64,000 nt of DNA from Castellaniella ginsengisoli (GTDB taxonomy: Bacteria > Pseudomonadota > Gammaproteobacteria > Burkholderiales > Burkholderiaceae_B). The position numbers and the translations under genes were made by a program. Shown piece after piece: positions 18,124 to 26,127 of this stretch; the first letter of the stretch is position 1, and the number at the start of each line of letters is the position of its first letter. The DNA lies in NCBI RefSeq assembly GCF_039523235.1, contig NZ_BAAAEX010000006.1; one strand, 5' to 3'. The notes beneath the pieces were generated by a model. That model was given only the letters and a program-made list of their open reading frames with translations. It did no database searches and was not told the origin of the DNA.

Positions 18124-19404
18124 TTAATAAAACCAGTCCAGGGGGACCAGTACGATTTGCGGGAAAATCACCATCAGAACGACCAGCAGCGTATAGGCGA
18201 TGACATAGGGCATCACCCCCTTGATGACTTCCTCCATCCGCACGCGCGCCACGCTGCACACGACGTTCAGCACCGTGCCGACCGGCGGGGTCAGCAAGCC
18301 GGCGCAGCCGACAATCACGAAGATGACTCCGAAATAAGTCGGATCGATGCCCGCCTTCTCGATGACCGGCATCATCACGGGCGCCAGGATAAGGATGGTG
18401 GGCGTCAGATCCATGGCCGTCCCGATGAGGGTCAGCAGGACGACGATGCAGAACATCAGCAAGGTGGGCGAATCCGTGAGCGGGCCCAGCAGGTCGATCA
18501 ACTGGTCGGGGAGATCGGCCAGCGTAATCATGTAGGAGGCCACCAGCGCCGCCGCCACCAGGTACATCACGATGCTGGTCGTCTTGGCGGTATTGACCAG
18601 CACCTGAAAGAGCATTTTGAGACCGATCTCGCGATACACGAACACACTGATCAGCAAGGCATAGGCCGCCGCGACGGCCCCCGCTTCGGTCGGTGTGAAG
18701 ATGCCGCCGCGCAGCCCCCCGATGATGATGACCGGCAGGAACAAGGCCCAGAGAGAATCCCTGAACGCCTTCAGCCGGACCGCGCCGCTTTCCTTGGGCG
18801 CCATCCGGATGCCTGTCGAGCGGCGCGCCGAATACGCCCAGACCGCGGTCAGCGTCAGGCCCATCAGCAGGCCGGGCACAATCCCCGCGATGAACAGCTT
18901 GGTGACCGAGATATTGGCCGCCACGCCAAAGATGATGAAGGAGATCGAGGGCGGGATGATGGGCGCGACAATCCCGCCGGCGGCGATCAGGCCGGTGGAC
19001 TGGCCCATGTCGTAGCCTTGCTGGCGCAGCATGGGAACGAGCAGCGCGGCCAGCGCGGCCGCATCGGCGACCGCCGACCCGGACAGGGCCGCCAGCAGGA
19101 TGCTGGCCATGATGGCCACATAGCCCACCCCGCCCTTGATGTGACCGACCAGCGTGGTCGCCATAAAGACCATGCGCCTGGACATGCCGCCCGCATTCAT
19201 GATCTCGCCCGCGAGGATGAACAGCGGCACCGCCATGAGCGAGAAATTATCGGCCCCGGTGAGCATGTTCTGCACGATGATCTGCGGGTCGAAGAAGGAC
19301 AGGTGAAACATCAAGCCGATGGCGCCCAGGATCAGCGCAAAGGCGATGGGCATGCCGAAAGCCATGAAACCCAGCAGCGTGCCGACGAAAATGAGGACAT
19401 CCAT
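18124..19404 (-). CDS. TRAP transporter large permease (DctM family)
   Basis: This is the 426-residue channel subunit of the TRAP importer, with about a dozen hydrophobic helices. The ATG at 19404 follows GGAGGAG and gives MDVLIFVGTLLGFMAFGMPI, the usual DctM beginning. The reading frame upstream of it overlaps the small-permease gene out of frame and is not used. Typical loops include NAGGMSRRMV and GIVAPIIPPSISFIIFG. It starts 2 bp after the DctQ-type gene and is separated by 67 bp from the binding-protein gene. Confidence 0.95.
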   Translation of the reverse strand: MDVLIFVGTLLGFMAFGMPIAFALILGAIGLMFHLSFFDPQIIVQNMLTGADNFSLMAVPLFILAGEIMNAGGMSRRMVFMATTLVGHIKGGVGYVAIMASILLAALSGSAVADAAALAALLVPMLRQQGYDMGQSTGLIAAGGIVAPIIPPSISFIIFGVAANISVTKLFIAGIVPGLLMGLTLTAVWAYSARRSTGIRMAPKESGAVRLKAFRDSLWALFLPVIIIGGLRGGIFTPTEAGAVAAAYALLISVFVYREIGLKMLFQVLVNTAKTTSIVMYLVAAALVASYMITLADLPDQLIDLLGPLTDSPTLLMFCIVVLLTLIGTAMDLTPTILILAPVMMPVIEKAGIDPTYFGVIFVIVGCAGLLTPPVGTVLNVVCSVARVRMEEVIKGVMPYVIAYTLLVVLMVIFPQIVLVPLDWFY

Positions 19405-19406
19405 GC

Positions 19407-19994
19407 TCAGATCTCCTCCACGCTGTCCACCGAGGTGCGGAACACCCCGGTGTTTTCCGGCGTCGCGGGCGTGCGCAAGGCCACGAAAATGTCCAGAATC
19501 GCCATGAGGGCCATCGCCACCGCCGAGAACAGGACCGCGCCGCTGAAGACGGCGATCGGCATGCCCGCCACGGGGGTGACCGTACGCATGCTGATGACGG
19601 TCTGCTCCCATCCGCCCGTGATGATCAGCCACAGCACCCAGAGAATGAGCAACTGCCGGGCCACGTGGGTGAACTTCTGCATTCTCGGGGAAAAGCGCTC
19701 GATTCCCATATTGATGGCCAGGTGCTCGCGCGTCCTGAAGGCGAGCACGGCGCCGCCGAATGTCAGCCAGACGAACGCCAGACGCGCGATCTCGCTGGAG
19801 ATATTGATTCCTGAATTGAACACATAGCGCAGCACCACATTGCCGAACACAAGCACCAGCATCAAGAAAACACACAGGGCCAGGGCGGCGGTCAGCACCG
19901 CGAACATCAGATCGGAAAGCGCCCGGATCCTCGGCGCCGTCGCTCGTCTGTCTTTCTCCTCCAATGACATCTCCTTATCTCTCTTGATATTCAT
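19407..19994 (-). CDS. TRAP transporter small permease (DctQ family)
   Basis: This 195-residue protein has four predicted membrane helices and is the small membrane subunit of the TRAP importer. The region NVVLRYVFNSGINISSEIAR is the conserved signature between helices 1 and 2. The start is uncertain: the ATG at 19994 gives the longest form, while an ATG at 19970 sits directly after AAGGAG with no spacing, too close for normal use. The gene is tightly linked to the large permease. Confidence 0.9.
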   Translation of the reverse strand: MNIKRDKEMSLEEKDRRATAPRIRALSDLMFAVLTAALALCVFLMLVLVFGNVVLRYVFNSGINISSEIARLAFVWLTFGGAVLAFRTREHLAINMGIERFSPRMQKFTHVARQLLILWVLWLIITGGWEQTVISMRTVTPVAGMPIAVFSGAVLFSAVAMALMAILDIFVALRTPATPENTGVFRTSVDSVEEI

Positions 19995-20044
19995 GGCCCG
20001 TGTGCCCGGGCTTTTTGACCCCTGCGCGCCGGGATCCCGCCCCG

Positions 20045-21217
20045 CTAGGCGGGCAGCAGTCCCCGCGCGCCGAGATTCCTGTAGAGTGCCCGCACGCCGA
20101 AAGTCCAGCGGGGAATCTCCGTGGACAGTTGGACCTCATTGACCAGGGCGCCCAGCAGCGGCGATGAAATGGTCACGACGTCGCCCAGGTGATGAGTGAA
20201 TCCGGCGCCTGGGGTTTCCCGATCCTGAACAGGCGAGAACATCGTGCCGAGAAACAGCATGAAGCCGTCCGGATACTGATGGTGATCGCCGTAGGCCTGG
20301 TTGACGAGATCCAGCGGATCCCGGCTGATCAGGTCCATGCGGCTGACGGCCTCCAGCCTGAAGCCATCGAGCCCTTCGATCGACAGCGACACTTCGGCCC
20401 GGCGGACGGAATCCAGGGTGTAGTGCGCGTCGAACAAGCGGATGAACGGACCGATGGCGCAGGAACCATTGTTGTCCTTGGCCCGCCCCAGCAACAAGGC
20501 GCTGCGGCCTTCGATGTCGCGCAGATTGACGTCGTTGCCCAAAGTGGCGCCCCGCGCCCTACCCCGGCTGTCCACGGCCAGCACGATTTCCGGCTCGGGA
20601 TTGTTCCACCGGGAATCGGGATGCAGGCCGATCCGGTCTCCCAGGCCGACCGACGCCATCGGCGGCGCCTTGGAAAAGATCTCCGCATCCGGGCCGATGG
20701 CAACCTCCAGATATTGCGACCACTCGCCGCGCCGGACCAGTTCGCGCTTCAGTTGCCGCGCGCTGTCCGAGCCCGGGCGCACCGAGGACAGCTCGGCGCC
20801 GATCGATTGCTGCAGTGAATCGCGGATGGCCTGGGCCTGCCGGGCATCGCCCCCGGCCCGCTCCTCGATGAGCCGCTCGAGCAGACTGACAATGAAAGTC
20901 ACGCCCGACGCCTTGACGGTCTGCACATCGCAGGGGGCGCACAAGACAGGCGCCGCGCTTTCCGGCGACCGGGCGAGACTGTTGTGGATCAGTTCGTCGA
21001 CCGGGCCGATGGGATCGCCCGTCACGCGGCGCACGAATCCGGCGCAGTCGTCGCGGTCGAGAAGATCCGCCATGGTCGGCGCATGGGCCGAAATATCGAA
21101 GACCATGCCTTCCTTGACGACCACCGTGCTGGGGCCGCCATTCGGCCCCGGCACCCAGACTCTTCCCACGAGCGTGGCTTGATCGACATCGGCGGGCAAG
21201 TGGCTGACAGCATTCAT
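20045..21217 (-). CDS. Fumarylacetoacetate hydrolase-family enzyme, XylX-like (2-keto-3-deoxy sugar-acid dehydratase or hydrolase)
   Basis: This 390-residue protein has a C-terminal FAH fold. The segments WNNPEPEIVLAVDSRG, GATLGNDVNLRDIEGRSALL and KDNNGSCAIGPFIRLFDAHY resemble the XylX/AraD1 group, which dehydrates 2-keto-3-deoxy-pentonate to 2-ketoglutarate semialdehyde. Related FAH enzymes hydrolyse 2,4-diketo-3-deoxy acids, so either reaction is possible. The start MNAVSHL is chosen because AGGAA lies 8 bases upstream and the longer frame runs through the promoter. It is the first gene of the sugar-acid cluster. No semialdehyde dehydrogenase is in the cluster. Confidence 0.8.
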   Translation of the reverse strand: MNAVSHLPADVDQATLVGRVWVPGPNGGPSTVVVKEGMVFDISAHAPTMADLLDRDDCAGFVRRVTGDPIGPVDELIHNSLARSPESAAPVLCAPCDVQTVKASGVTFIVSLLERLIEERAGGDARQAQAIRDSLQQSIGAELSSVRPGSDSARQLKRELVRRGEWSQYLEVAIGPDAEIFSKAPPMASVGLGDRIGLHPDSRWNNPEPEIVLAVDSRGRARGATLGNDVNLRDIEGRSALLLGRAKDNNGSCAIGPFIRLFDAHYTLDSVRRAEVSLSIEGLDGFRLEAVSRMDLISRDPLDLVNQAYGDHHQYPDGFMLFLGTMFSPVQDRETPGAGFTHHLGDVVTISSPLLGALVNEVQLSTEIPRWTFGVRALYRNLGARGLLPA

Positions 21218-21279
21218 CGATTGAATTCCTGATATTCGGGACACCGCAATCCGGAGAGGCGTTCGGAGAGGCTGGAGGC

Positions 21280-21308
21280 AGTCTAGTATTCGCTTTTCAT
21301 CAAAACAA
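21280..21308 (-). promoter_or_regulatory. Candidate promoter for the sugar-acid cluster
   Basis: Read on the minus strand, TTGTTT (21303-21308) and TAGACT (21280-21285) are separated by 17 bases, as in sigma-70 promoters. The site lies about 65 bp upstream of the FAH-family gene. The -35 element overlaps one of two inverted repeats, which would suit repression. Each hexamer is only a partial match to consensus. Confidence 0.45.
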
Positions 21309-21340
21309 CATATTGTTTTTATTTCCAAGATATTGGAAAT
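21302..21340. promoter_or_regulatory. Two tandem perfect inverted repeats, probable operators
   Basis: AAAACAA-cata-TTGTTTT (21302-21319) and ATTTCCAA-gata-TTGGAAAT (21321-21340) are perfect dyads with 4-base centres. The centres are exactly 20 bp apart, about two helical turns. The ATTTCCA/TGGAAAT arms recall IclR-type operators. They lie directly upstream of the sugar-acid cluster that ends with an IclR gene, in an unusually AT-rich stretch. Confidence 0.6.
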
Positions 21341-21408
21341 TTGGCCGATGCGCCGCGCGCCGATCCGCCCCAGGCACACCGAACGCCGCGGCATGGCGCG
21401 CCACCCGC

Positions 21409-21437
21409 TCGACAGTCTTCGCGCCACACAGTAGAAT
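21409..21437 (+). promoter_or_regulatory. Promoter for trpGDC with leader
   Basis: TCGACA (21409-21414), a 17-base spacer and TAGAAT (21432-21437) make a good sigma-70 promoter. The expected start point, about 21444-21445, coincides with the ATG of the Trp-rich leader peptide, which would make that mRNA leaderless. Confidence 0.6.
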
Positions 21438-21444
21438 GCTTGCC

Positions 21445-21495
21445 ATGATTTCACTTGCGACCGTGCACGCTTCGTCCTGGTGGCGCTCCTCTTAG
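21445..21495 (+). CDS. trpL: trpGDC leader peptide
   Basis: This 16-codon frame, MISLATVHASSWWRSS, has tandem Trp codons at 21478-21483 and ends 204 bp before trpG. It is the second Trp-rich leader in the window; the other precedes trpE. A sigma-70 promoter places transcription start at or next to its ATG, so it would be translated as a leaderless mRNA. An in-frame ATG at 21436 falls inside the -10 box and cannot be used from this promoter. Downstream complementary segments (21497-21502, 21530-21537, 21575-21582) could form competing hairpins. Confidence 0.75.
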   Translation: MISLATVHASSWWRSS

Positions 21496-21496
21496 G

Positions 21497-21582
21497 GGCG
21501 GCATCCTCATGCGTGATTCATCGCACCTTGCCGCCGCTCTGGCAGGCATAGGTCTTCGTGAATCTATCTCCGGTGCGGCGGC
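21497..21582 (+). promoter_or_regulatory. Possible attenuator structures upstream of trpG
   Basis: GGCGGC (21497-21502) can pair with GCCGCC (21530-21535), while GCCGCCGC (21530-21537) can pair perfectly with GCGGCGGC (21575-21582). These pairings exclude each other. No U tract follows the second stem, so if this is an attenuator it is not a textbook intrinsic terminator. Confidence 0.4.
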
Positions 21583-21602
21583 TCCTGACTCCAAGGAAGA
21601 CC

Positions 21603-21683
21603 ATGTCCGTATCGCTCCATCCCTCCCGCACCCCGCAGCTTCCCGAGCGTGCCCCGGTTCGCGCGCGCGTTTCCCGACACTGA
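21603..21683 (+). CDS. Possible small open reading frame upstream of trpG
   Basis: This 26-codon frame starts with ATG preceded by AAGGAAG at good spacing and ends 16 bp before the trpG start. It encodes an Arg- and Pro-rich peptide beginning MSVSLHPSRTPQLPERAPV, with no Trp. The ribosome-binding site is better than that of trpG, so it could serve translational delivery to trpG. It may also be chance. Confidence 0.3.
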   Translation: MSVSLHPSRTPQLPERAPVRARVSRH

Positions 21684-21699
21684 CCAGGACGGCTCGATC

Positions 21700-22266
21700 A
21701 TGAAACTGCTGATGCTGGACAACTACGACTCTTTCACCTACAACCTGGTGCAGTATTTCGGCGAGCTGGGCGCTCAGGTCCAGGTCGTGCGCAACGACCA
21801 GATCGACCTGGCCGGCATCGAGGCCCTCGACCCGGACCGCATTTGCGTGTCTCCGGGGCCCTGCTCGCCCGCCGAGGCCGGCATCTCCATCGAACTGATC
21901 CGGCATTTCGCCGGCAAGAAGCCGATATTGGGCGTGTGCCTCGGCCACCAGGCCATCGGCGCGGCCTATGGCGCACGCATCGTGCGCGCGCAAGAGATCA
22001 TGCACGGCAAGGTCTCGTCCATCACGCACCGGGGCACCGACGTCTTTGCGGGGCTGCCTTCGCCCTGCACCGTCACCCGATACCATTCCCTGGCCATCGA
22101 GCGCGCCTCCCTGCCCGGCTGTCTGGACATCACCGCCGAGACCGCCGACGGTGAAATCATGGGCGTCGCCCACCAGTCCCTGCCCGTCTACGGCGTGCAG
22201 TTCCACCCGGAATCCGTACTCAGCGAACACGGCCACGCGCTATTGCGCAATTTCCTGGAACTCTGA
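21700..22266 (+). CDS. trpG: Anthranilate synthase component II (glutamine amidotransferase)
   Basis: This 188-residue class I glutamine amidotransferase supplies ammonia to TrpE. The start MKLLMLDNYDSFTYNLVQYF is the family start; the upstream in-frame codons to 21649 are not conserved. The catalytic Cys lies in GVCLGHQAIGAAYG and the His-Glu pair in YGVQFHPESVLSEHG. It heads a trpG-trpD-trpC operon. In many Pseudomonadota this protein also serves p-aminobenzoate synthase, and it cannot be excluded that it does both jobs here. Confidence 0.97.
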   Translation: MKLLMLDNYDSFTYNLVQYFGELGAQVQVVRNDQIDLAGIEALDPDRICVSPGPCSPAEAGISIELIRHFAGKKPILGVCLGHQAIGAAYGARIVRAQEIMHGKVSSITHRGTDVFAGLPSPCTVTRYHSLAIERASLPGCLDITAETADGEIMGVAHQSLPVYGVQFHPESVLSEHGHALLRNFLEL

Positions 22267-22316
22267 AGCCGCCGCGCCCGGCCATCCGAAACACGAAGAC
22301 ACGAGGAGCCTTGCCC

Positions 22317-23351
22317 ATGCCGCCGATCACTCCCAACGAAGCGCTGTCCCGCTGCATCGAACACCGGGAAATCTTTCACGACGAAATGCTGGAACTGATG
22401 CGCATGCTGATGCGCGGAGAAATGTCTCCCCAACTGGCCAGCGCCTTGCTGATGGGCTTGCGCGTCAAGAAAGAAACCGTCGGCGAGATCACGGCCGCCG
22501 CCCAGGTCATGCGCGAATTCGCCCTGGGCGTCGACACCCCCTACCCCGAAGAGCTGCTGGACATGTGCGGCACGGGCGGCGATGGGTCGCATACGTTCAA
22601 CATCTCGACCGCCGCCATGTTCGTGGCGGCGGCGGGCGGGGCCAGGATCGCCAAGCATGGCGGGCGCAGCGCCTCGTCTTCATCGGGCAGCGCCGATGTC
22701 CTCGAAACGCTGGGCATCCACTTCGCCGCCACGCCCGCCCAGGTGGCCGAATCCATCGAGGCCACCGGCATCGGCTTCATGTTCGCTCCCGCCCACCACA
22801 GCGCCATGAAGAACGTCGCCGCCGTGCGCCGCGAGCTCGGTGTGCGCACGATCTTCAACATCCTCGGCCCGCTGACCAACCCGGCGGGCGCGGCCAACCA
22901 GCTGATGGGCGTGTTCCACGCCGATCTGGTCGGCATCCTGGTGCGCGTGCTGCAACGCCTGGGCTCGCGCCACGTGCTGATCGTGCATGGCAAGGATGGC
23001 ATGGACGAGGCCTCGCTGGGCGCAGCCACCCTGGTGGGCGAACTCAAGAACGACGAGGTCCGCGAGTACGAGATCCACCCCGAGGATTTCGGCATGTCCA
23101 TGGTCTCCAACCGCAGCATCAAGGTCGCCAATCGCGACGAATCCGCCCAGTTGGTGCGCGCCGCCCTGAACAATACCGCCGGCGCGGCCCGCGACATCGT
23201 CGCCCTGAATGCGGGCCTGGCCCTGTACGCGGGCAACCGCGCCGATTCGATCGACGCCGGCATCCGCCAGGCCTTCGAACTGATCGCCTCGGGCGCCGCG
23301 CGCGACAAGCTGGAACAATTCCGCCAATACACGCAAAGGTTTTCCGCATGA
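22317..23351 (+). CDS. trpD: Anthranilate phosphoribosyltransferase
   Basis: This enzyme transfers phosphoribosyl from PRPP to anthranilate, the second step of the tryptophan branch. It is 344 residues long. The ATG at 22317 follows GAGGAG with 8-base spacing; a TTG two codons upstream is less likely. The PRPP-binding loop DMCGTGGDGSHTFNISTAAM is present, as are the anthranilate-site segments KHGGRSASSSSGSADVLE and NILGPLTNPAGA. Its stop overlaps the trpC start by four bases. Confidence 0.97.
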   Translation: MPPITPNEALSRCIEHREIFHDEMLELMRMLMRGEMSPQLASALLMGLRVKKETVGEITAAAQVMREFALGVDTPYPEELLDMCGTGGDGSHTFNISTAAMFVAAAGGARIAKHGGRSASSSSGSADVLETLGIHFAATPAQVAESIEATGIGFMFAPAHHSAMKNVAAVRRELGVRTIFNILGPLTNPAGAANQLMGVFHADLVGILVRVLQRLGSRHVLIVHGKDGMDEASLGAATLVGELKNDEVREYEIHPEDFGMSMVSNRSIKVANRDESAQLVRAALNNTAGAARDIVALNAGLALYAGNRADSIDAGIRQAFELIASGAARDKLEQFRQYTQRFSA

Positions 23352-24142
23352 ACGACATTCTGGCCAGGATTCTGGACACCAAGCGTACCGAAGTCGCCAC
23401 CGCGCGGCAGATGCGCAGCGAATCCGAAGTGCTGCGCGAAGCCCAGAGCCGCCAGGACATCCGCGGCTTCGTGCGCGCCATCGAAGACCGGATCGCCCAG
23501 GGCAAGCCCGCCGTGATCGCCGAAATCAAGAAGGCATCGCCCTCCAAAGGCGTGATCCGCGAGGATTTCCGGCCGGCGGACATCGCCACCAGCTACGCCG
23601 GCCACGGCGCGGCCTGCCTGTCCGTGCTCACCGACGTGCAGTATTTCCAGGGCGGCTATGATCACCTGCGCCAGGCGCGCGCCGCCTGCAGCCTGCCCGT
23701 GCTGCGCAAGGATTTCCTGATCGACCCCTACCAAGTCATCCACGCCCGGGCGCTGGGTGCGGACTGCGTGCTGCTGATCGCCGCCGCCCTGACGCCCGCC
23801 CAGTTGAGCGAACTCGAAAGCGTGGCCACGGAACTGGGCATGGACGTGCTGGTTGAAATCCACGACCGCGACGAACTGGACGCGGCCCTGTCGCTGAACA
23901 CGCCCCTGATCGGCATCAACAACCGCAATCTGCGGACCTTCGAAACCCGCCTCGAAACCACGCTGTCGATGCTGAAGGACCTCCCGGAAGGCAAGCGCGT
24001 CGTCACCGAAAGCGGCATCCTGCTGCCTGAAGACGTCGACCGCATGCGCGAGCACGGCGTCCAGGCCTTCCTGGTCGGGGAAGCCTTCATGCGCGCGCCG
24101 GATCCGGGCGCCGCCTTGCACGAACTGTTCTTCGCCCGCTGA
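23348..24142 (+). CDS. trpC: Indole-3-glycerol phosphate synthase
   Basis: This 264-residue TIM barrel closes the indole ring during tryptophan synthesis. The ATG overlaps the trpD stop (ATGA). Catalytic segments are clear: PAVIAEIKKASPSKGVIRE with the essential Glu and Lys, VLRKDFLIDPYQV with the second Lys, and GINNRNLRTFE. It is monofunctional, without a fused TrpF domain. The open frame extends far upstream but that part lies in another frame of trpD. Confidence 0.97.
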   Translation: MNDILARILDTKRTEVATARQMRSESEVLREAQSRQDIRGFVRAIEDRIAQGKPAVIAEIKKASPSKGVIREDFRPADIATSYAGHGAACLSVLTDVQYFQGGYDHLRQARAACSLPVLRKDFLIDPYQVIHARALGADCVLLIAAALTPAQLSELESVATELGMDVLVEIHDRDELDAALSLNTPLIGINNRNLRTFETRLETTLSMLKDLPEGKRVVTESGILLPEDVDRMREHGVQAFLVGEAFMRAPDPGAALHELFFAR

Positions 24143-24158
24143 CCCGGCCGCTTCCGCC

Positions 24159-24623
24159 ATGGATTTTTCTCCCGACTGCCCGCTGTGCACGGCAAACCCC
24201 GACACGCTGCTCTGGCGGGACGACAAACTGCGGATCATTCGTGTGGATGAGCCCCGGTACCCCGGCTATCTGCGCATCGTCTGGCAGCGCCACAAGGCGG
24301 AAATGACCGACATCGACCCCATGGATCGCCTGCACCTGATGCGCACCGTATTCCAGGTCGAACGCCTGCAGCGGACCTTGCTGCGTCCCGACAAGATCAA
24401 CCTGGCCAGCCTCGGCAATCAGGTGCCTCACCTGCACTGGCACCTGATTCCCCGCTGGCGCGGCGACCCCTGCTTTCCGGATGCCGTCTGGGCGCCGCCC
24501 CGGCACGATCCCGCCCGCGCAGCCGCCTGGTTGGACGCCTGCGAGGCGCTGGCTCCGCACGTCGAGCGGCTGCACCTGGCCCTGACGACCCGCGGGCCGG
24601 CGGCCGAGCCGCCCCGCGCCTGA
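24159..24623 (+). CDS. HIT-family (histidine triad) protein
   Basis: This 154-residue protein has an N-terminal CPLC motif (residues 8-11) and the histidine triad VPHLHWHLIPR (HxHxH). It belongs to the nucleotide hydrolase/transferase HIT superfamily. The residues and length fit the short bacterial HIT proteins with a CxxC zinc knuckle, but the substrate is unknown. It lies 16 bp after trpC on the same strand, so it probably rides on the same transcript. No role in tryptophan synthesis is known for it. Confidence 0.88.
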   Translation: MDFSPDCPLCTANPDTLLWRDDKLRIIRVDEPRYPGYLRIVWQRHKAEMTDIDPMDRLHLMRTVFQVERLQRTLLRPDKINLASLGNQVPHLHWHLIPRWRGDPCFPDAVWAPPRHDPARAAAWLDACEALAPHVERLHLALTTRGPAAEPPRA

Positions 24624-24677
24624 AGCGCCCCGATACGCCCCCCCGCGGTTCCGATTCCCCACGTACTTCCTGCTTCC

Positions 24678-26042
24678 ATGCCCACCCCTCCCCCCGCATC
24701 CGGCGCAGCGCCCGCCGCTCTGGCGCGCAGCCTGAAAAACCGGCACATCCAGATGATCGCCCTGGGCGGAGCCATCGGCACAGGCCTGTTCTACGGGTCG
24801 GCCGCCTCCATCCAACTGGTCGGTCCGGGCATCATCCTGTCCTACCTGATCGGCGGCCTGGCGATCTACCTGATCCTGCGCTTCCTGGGGGAAATGTCCA
24901 CCCAGGAACCCGTGAGCGGCGCGTTCAGCCATTTCGCCTATCGCTACTGGGGCGGTTTCGCAGGCTTTCTGTCCGGCTGGAACTACTGGCTGCTGTACGT
25001 TCTGGTCAGCATGGCCGAGCTCTCGGTGGTCGGCCTCTACGTCAATTACTGGCTGCCCGACTTTCCCGCCTGGGCCAGCGCCCTGGCGGTGTTGCTGGCC
25101 GTCACGTCCCTGAATCTCCTGAACGTGCGCCTGTATGGCGAAAGCGAATTCTGGCTGGCCTTCATCAAGATCGCCGCCATCATCGGCATGATCCTGCTGG
25201 GCGGCGTGCTGGTCGCGCGCGGCGCCGGCGGCGCGAGCGTGAGCAATCTCTGGGCGCACGGCGGTTTCCTGCCCAACGGCGCGCACGGCCTGCTGCTGTC
25301 CCTGGTGGTGGTGATGTTCTCCTTCGGAGGCACCGAGCTGATCGGCATCACGGCGGGCGAAGCCGACGATCCCCGGCGCAGCATCCCGCGCGCCGTCAAT
25401 CAAGTGATCTGGCGCATCCTGATCTTCTACATCGGCGCGCTGGCGGTGCTGGTGGCCCTGTATCCCTGGAATGAAGTCGGCTCGCACGGCAGCCCCTTCG
25501 TGCTGATTTTTTCACGCCTGGGAATCCCCGCAGCCCCCGATATCCTGAACCTGGTCGTACTGAGCGCCGCCATCTCGGTCTACAACAGCGGCATGTACAG
25601 CAACGGCCGCATGCTCTACAGCCTGGCCGAGCAAGGCAATGCGCCCCGCATCTTCCTGCGCCTGAGCCGGCGCCAGGTGCCCTGGGCGGGGGTGCTGTTT
25701 TCGTCGGCCTGCACATTGCTGATCGTGATCGTGAATTTCCTGGTGCCTGAAGGCGCCTTCATGCGGATCATGGCCGTGGCGACGGCGGCAGCCGCGATCA
25801 CCTGGATGATGATCGTGCTGGTTCACCTGCGCTTTCGCAAGGCCCATGCACGCGAAACACTGTTGTTCCCCGCGCCCTTTTATCCCTGGACCAACTACCT
25901 GTGCGTGGCTTTTCTGGTGGGGCTGGTGGGGCTCATGACACAGTTGGAAAGCACCCGGCCGGCCGTCTATGTGCTGCCGGTCTGGCTGGGCGCGCTGTAC
26001 GCGGGCTATCGATTCAAGCAGAGAGGCTCACAGGCCGCCTGA
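24678..26042 (+). CDS. Amino-acid permease (APC superfamily, AroP/PheP/GabP type)
   Basis: This 454-residue transporter has 12 predicted helices. The first helix carries IALGGAIGTGLFYGSAASI, the APC signature, followed by GPGIILSYLIGGLAIYLILRFLGEM. The conserved FSFGGTELIGITAGEADDP lies in the middle. It belongs to the AAT family that moves single amino acids by proton symport. Its place after trpGDC makes an aromatic amino acid plausible, but substrate residues cannot be read with confidence. It is 54 bp after the HIT gene. Confidence 0.88.
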   Translation: MPTPPPASGAAPAALARSLKNRHIQMIALGGAIGTGLFYGSAASIQLVGPGIILSYLIGGLAIYLILRFLGEMSTQEPVSGAFSHFAYRYWGGFAGFLSGWNYWLLYVLVSMAELSVVGLYVNYWLPDFPAWASALAVLLAVTSLNLLNVRLYGESEFWLAFIKIAAIIGMILLGGVLVARGAGGASVSNLWAHGGFLPNGAHGLLLSLVVVMFSFGGTELIGITAGEADDPRRSIPRAVNQVIWRILIFYIGALAVLVALYPWNEVGSHGSPFVLIFSRLGIPAAPDILNLVVLSAAISVYNSGMYSNGRMLYSLAEQGNAPRIFLRLSRRQVPWAGVLFSSACTLLIVIVNFLVPEGAFMRIMAVATAAAAITWMMIVLVHLRFRKAHARETLLFPAPFYPWTNYLCVAFLVGLVGLMTQLESTRPAVYVLPVWLGALYAGYRFKQRGSQAA

Positions 26043-26056
26043 GGCCCTTGAACGGC

Positions 26057-26080
26057 AGAAGCGCCCCGCAGGGCGCTTCT
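26057..26080. terminator. Bidirectional hairpin between permease and atpC
   Basis: A perfect 10-bp stem (AGAAGCGCCC at 26057-26066, GGGCGCTTCT at 26071-26080) with a 4-base loop lies between convergent genes. It probably ends the permease transcript and the atp operon, though neither side has a long T tract. Confidence 0.6.
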
Positions 26081-26127
26081 GAAGACAACACTGCCTCGCG
26101 CTCCGCACGCGGGGCACGACCACCCGG

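Noticed and set aside
22541..24238. 565-codon minus-strand frame across trpD and trpC
   Set aside because: It is a shadow of two well-supported genes; composition is low-complexity.
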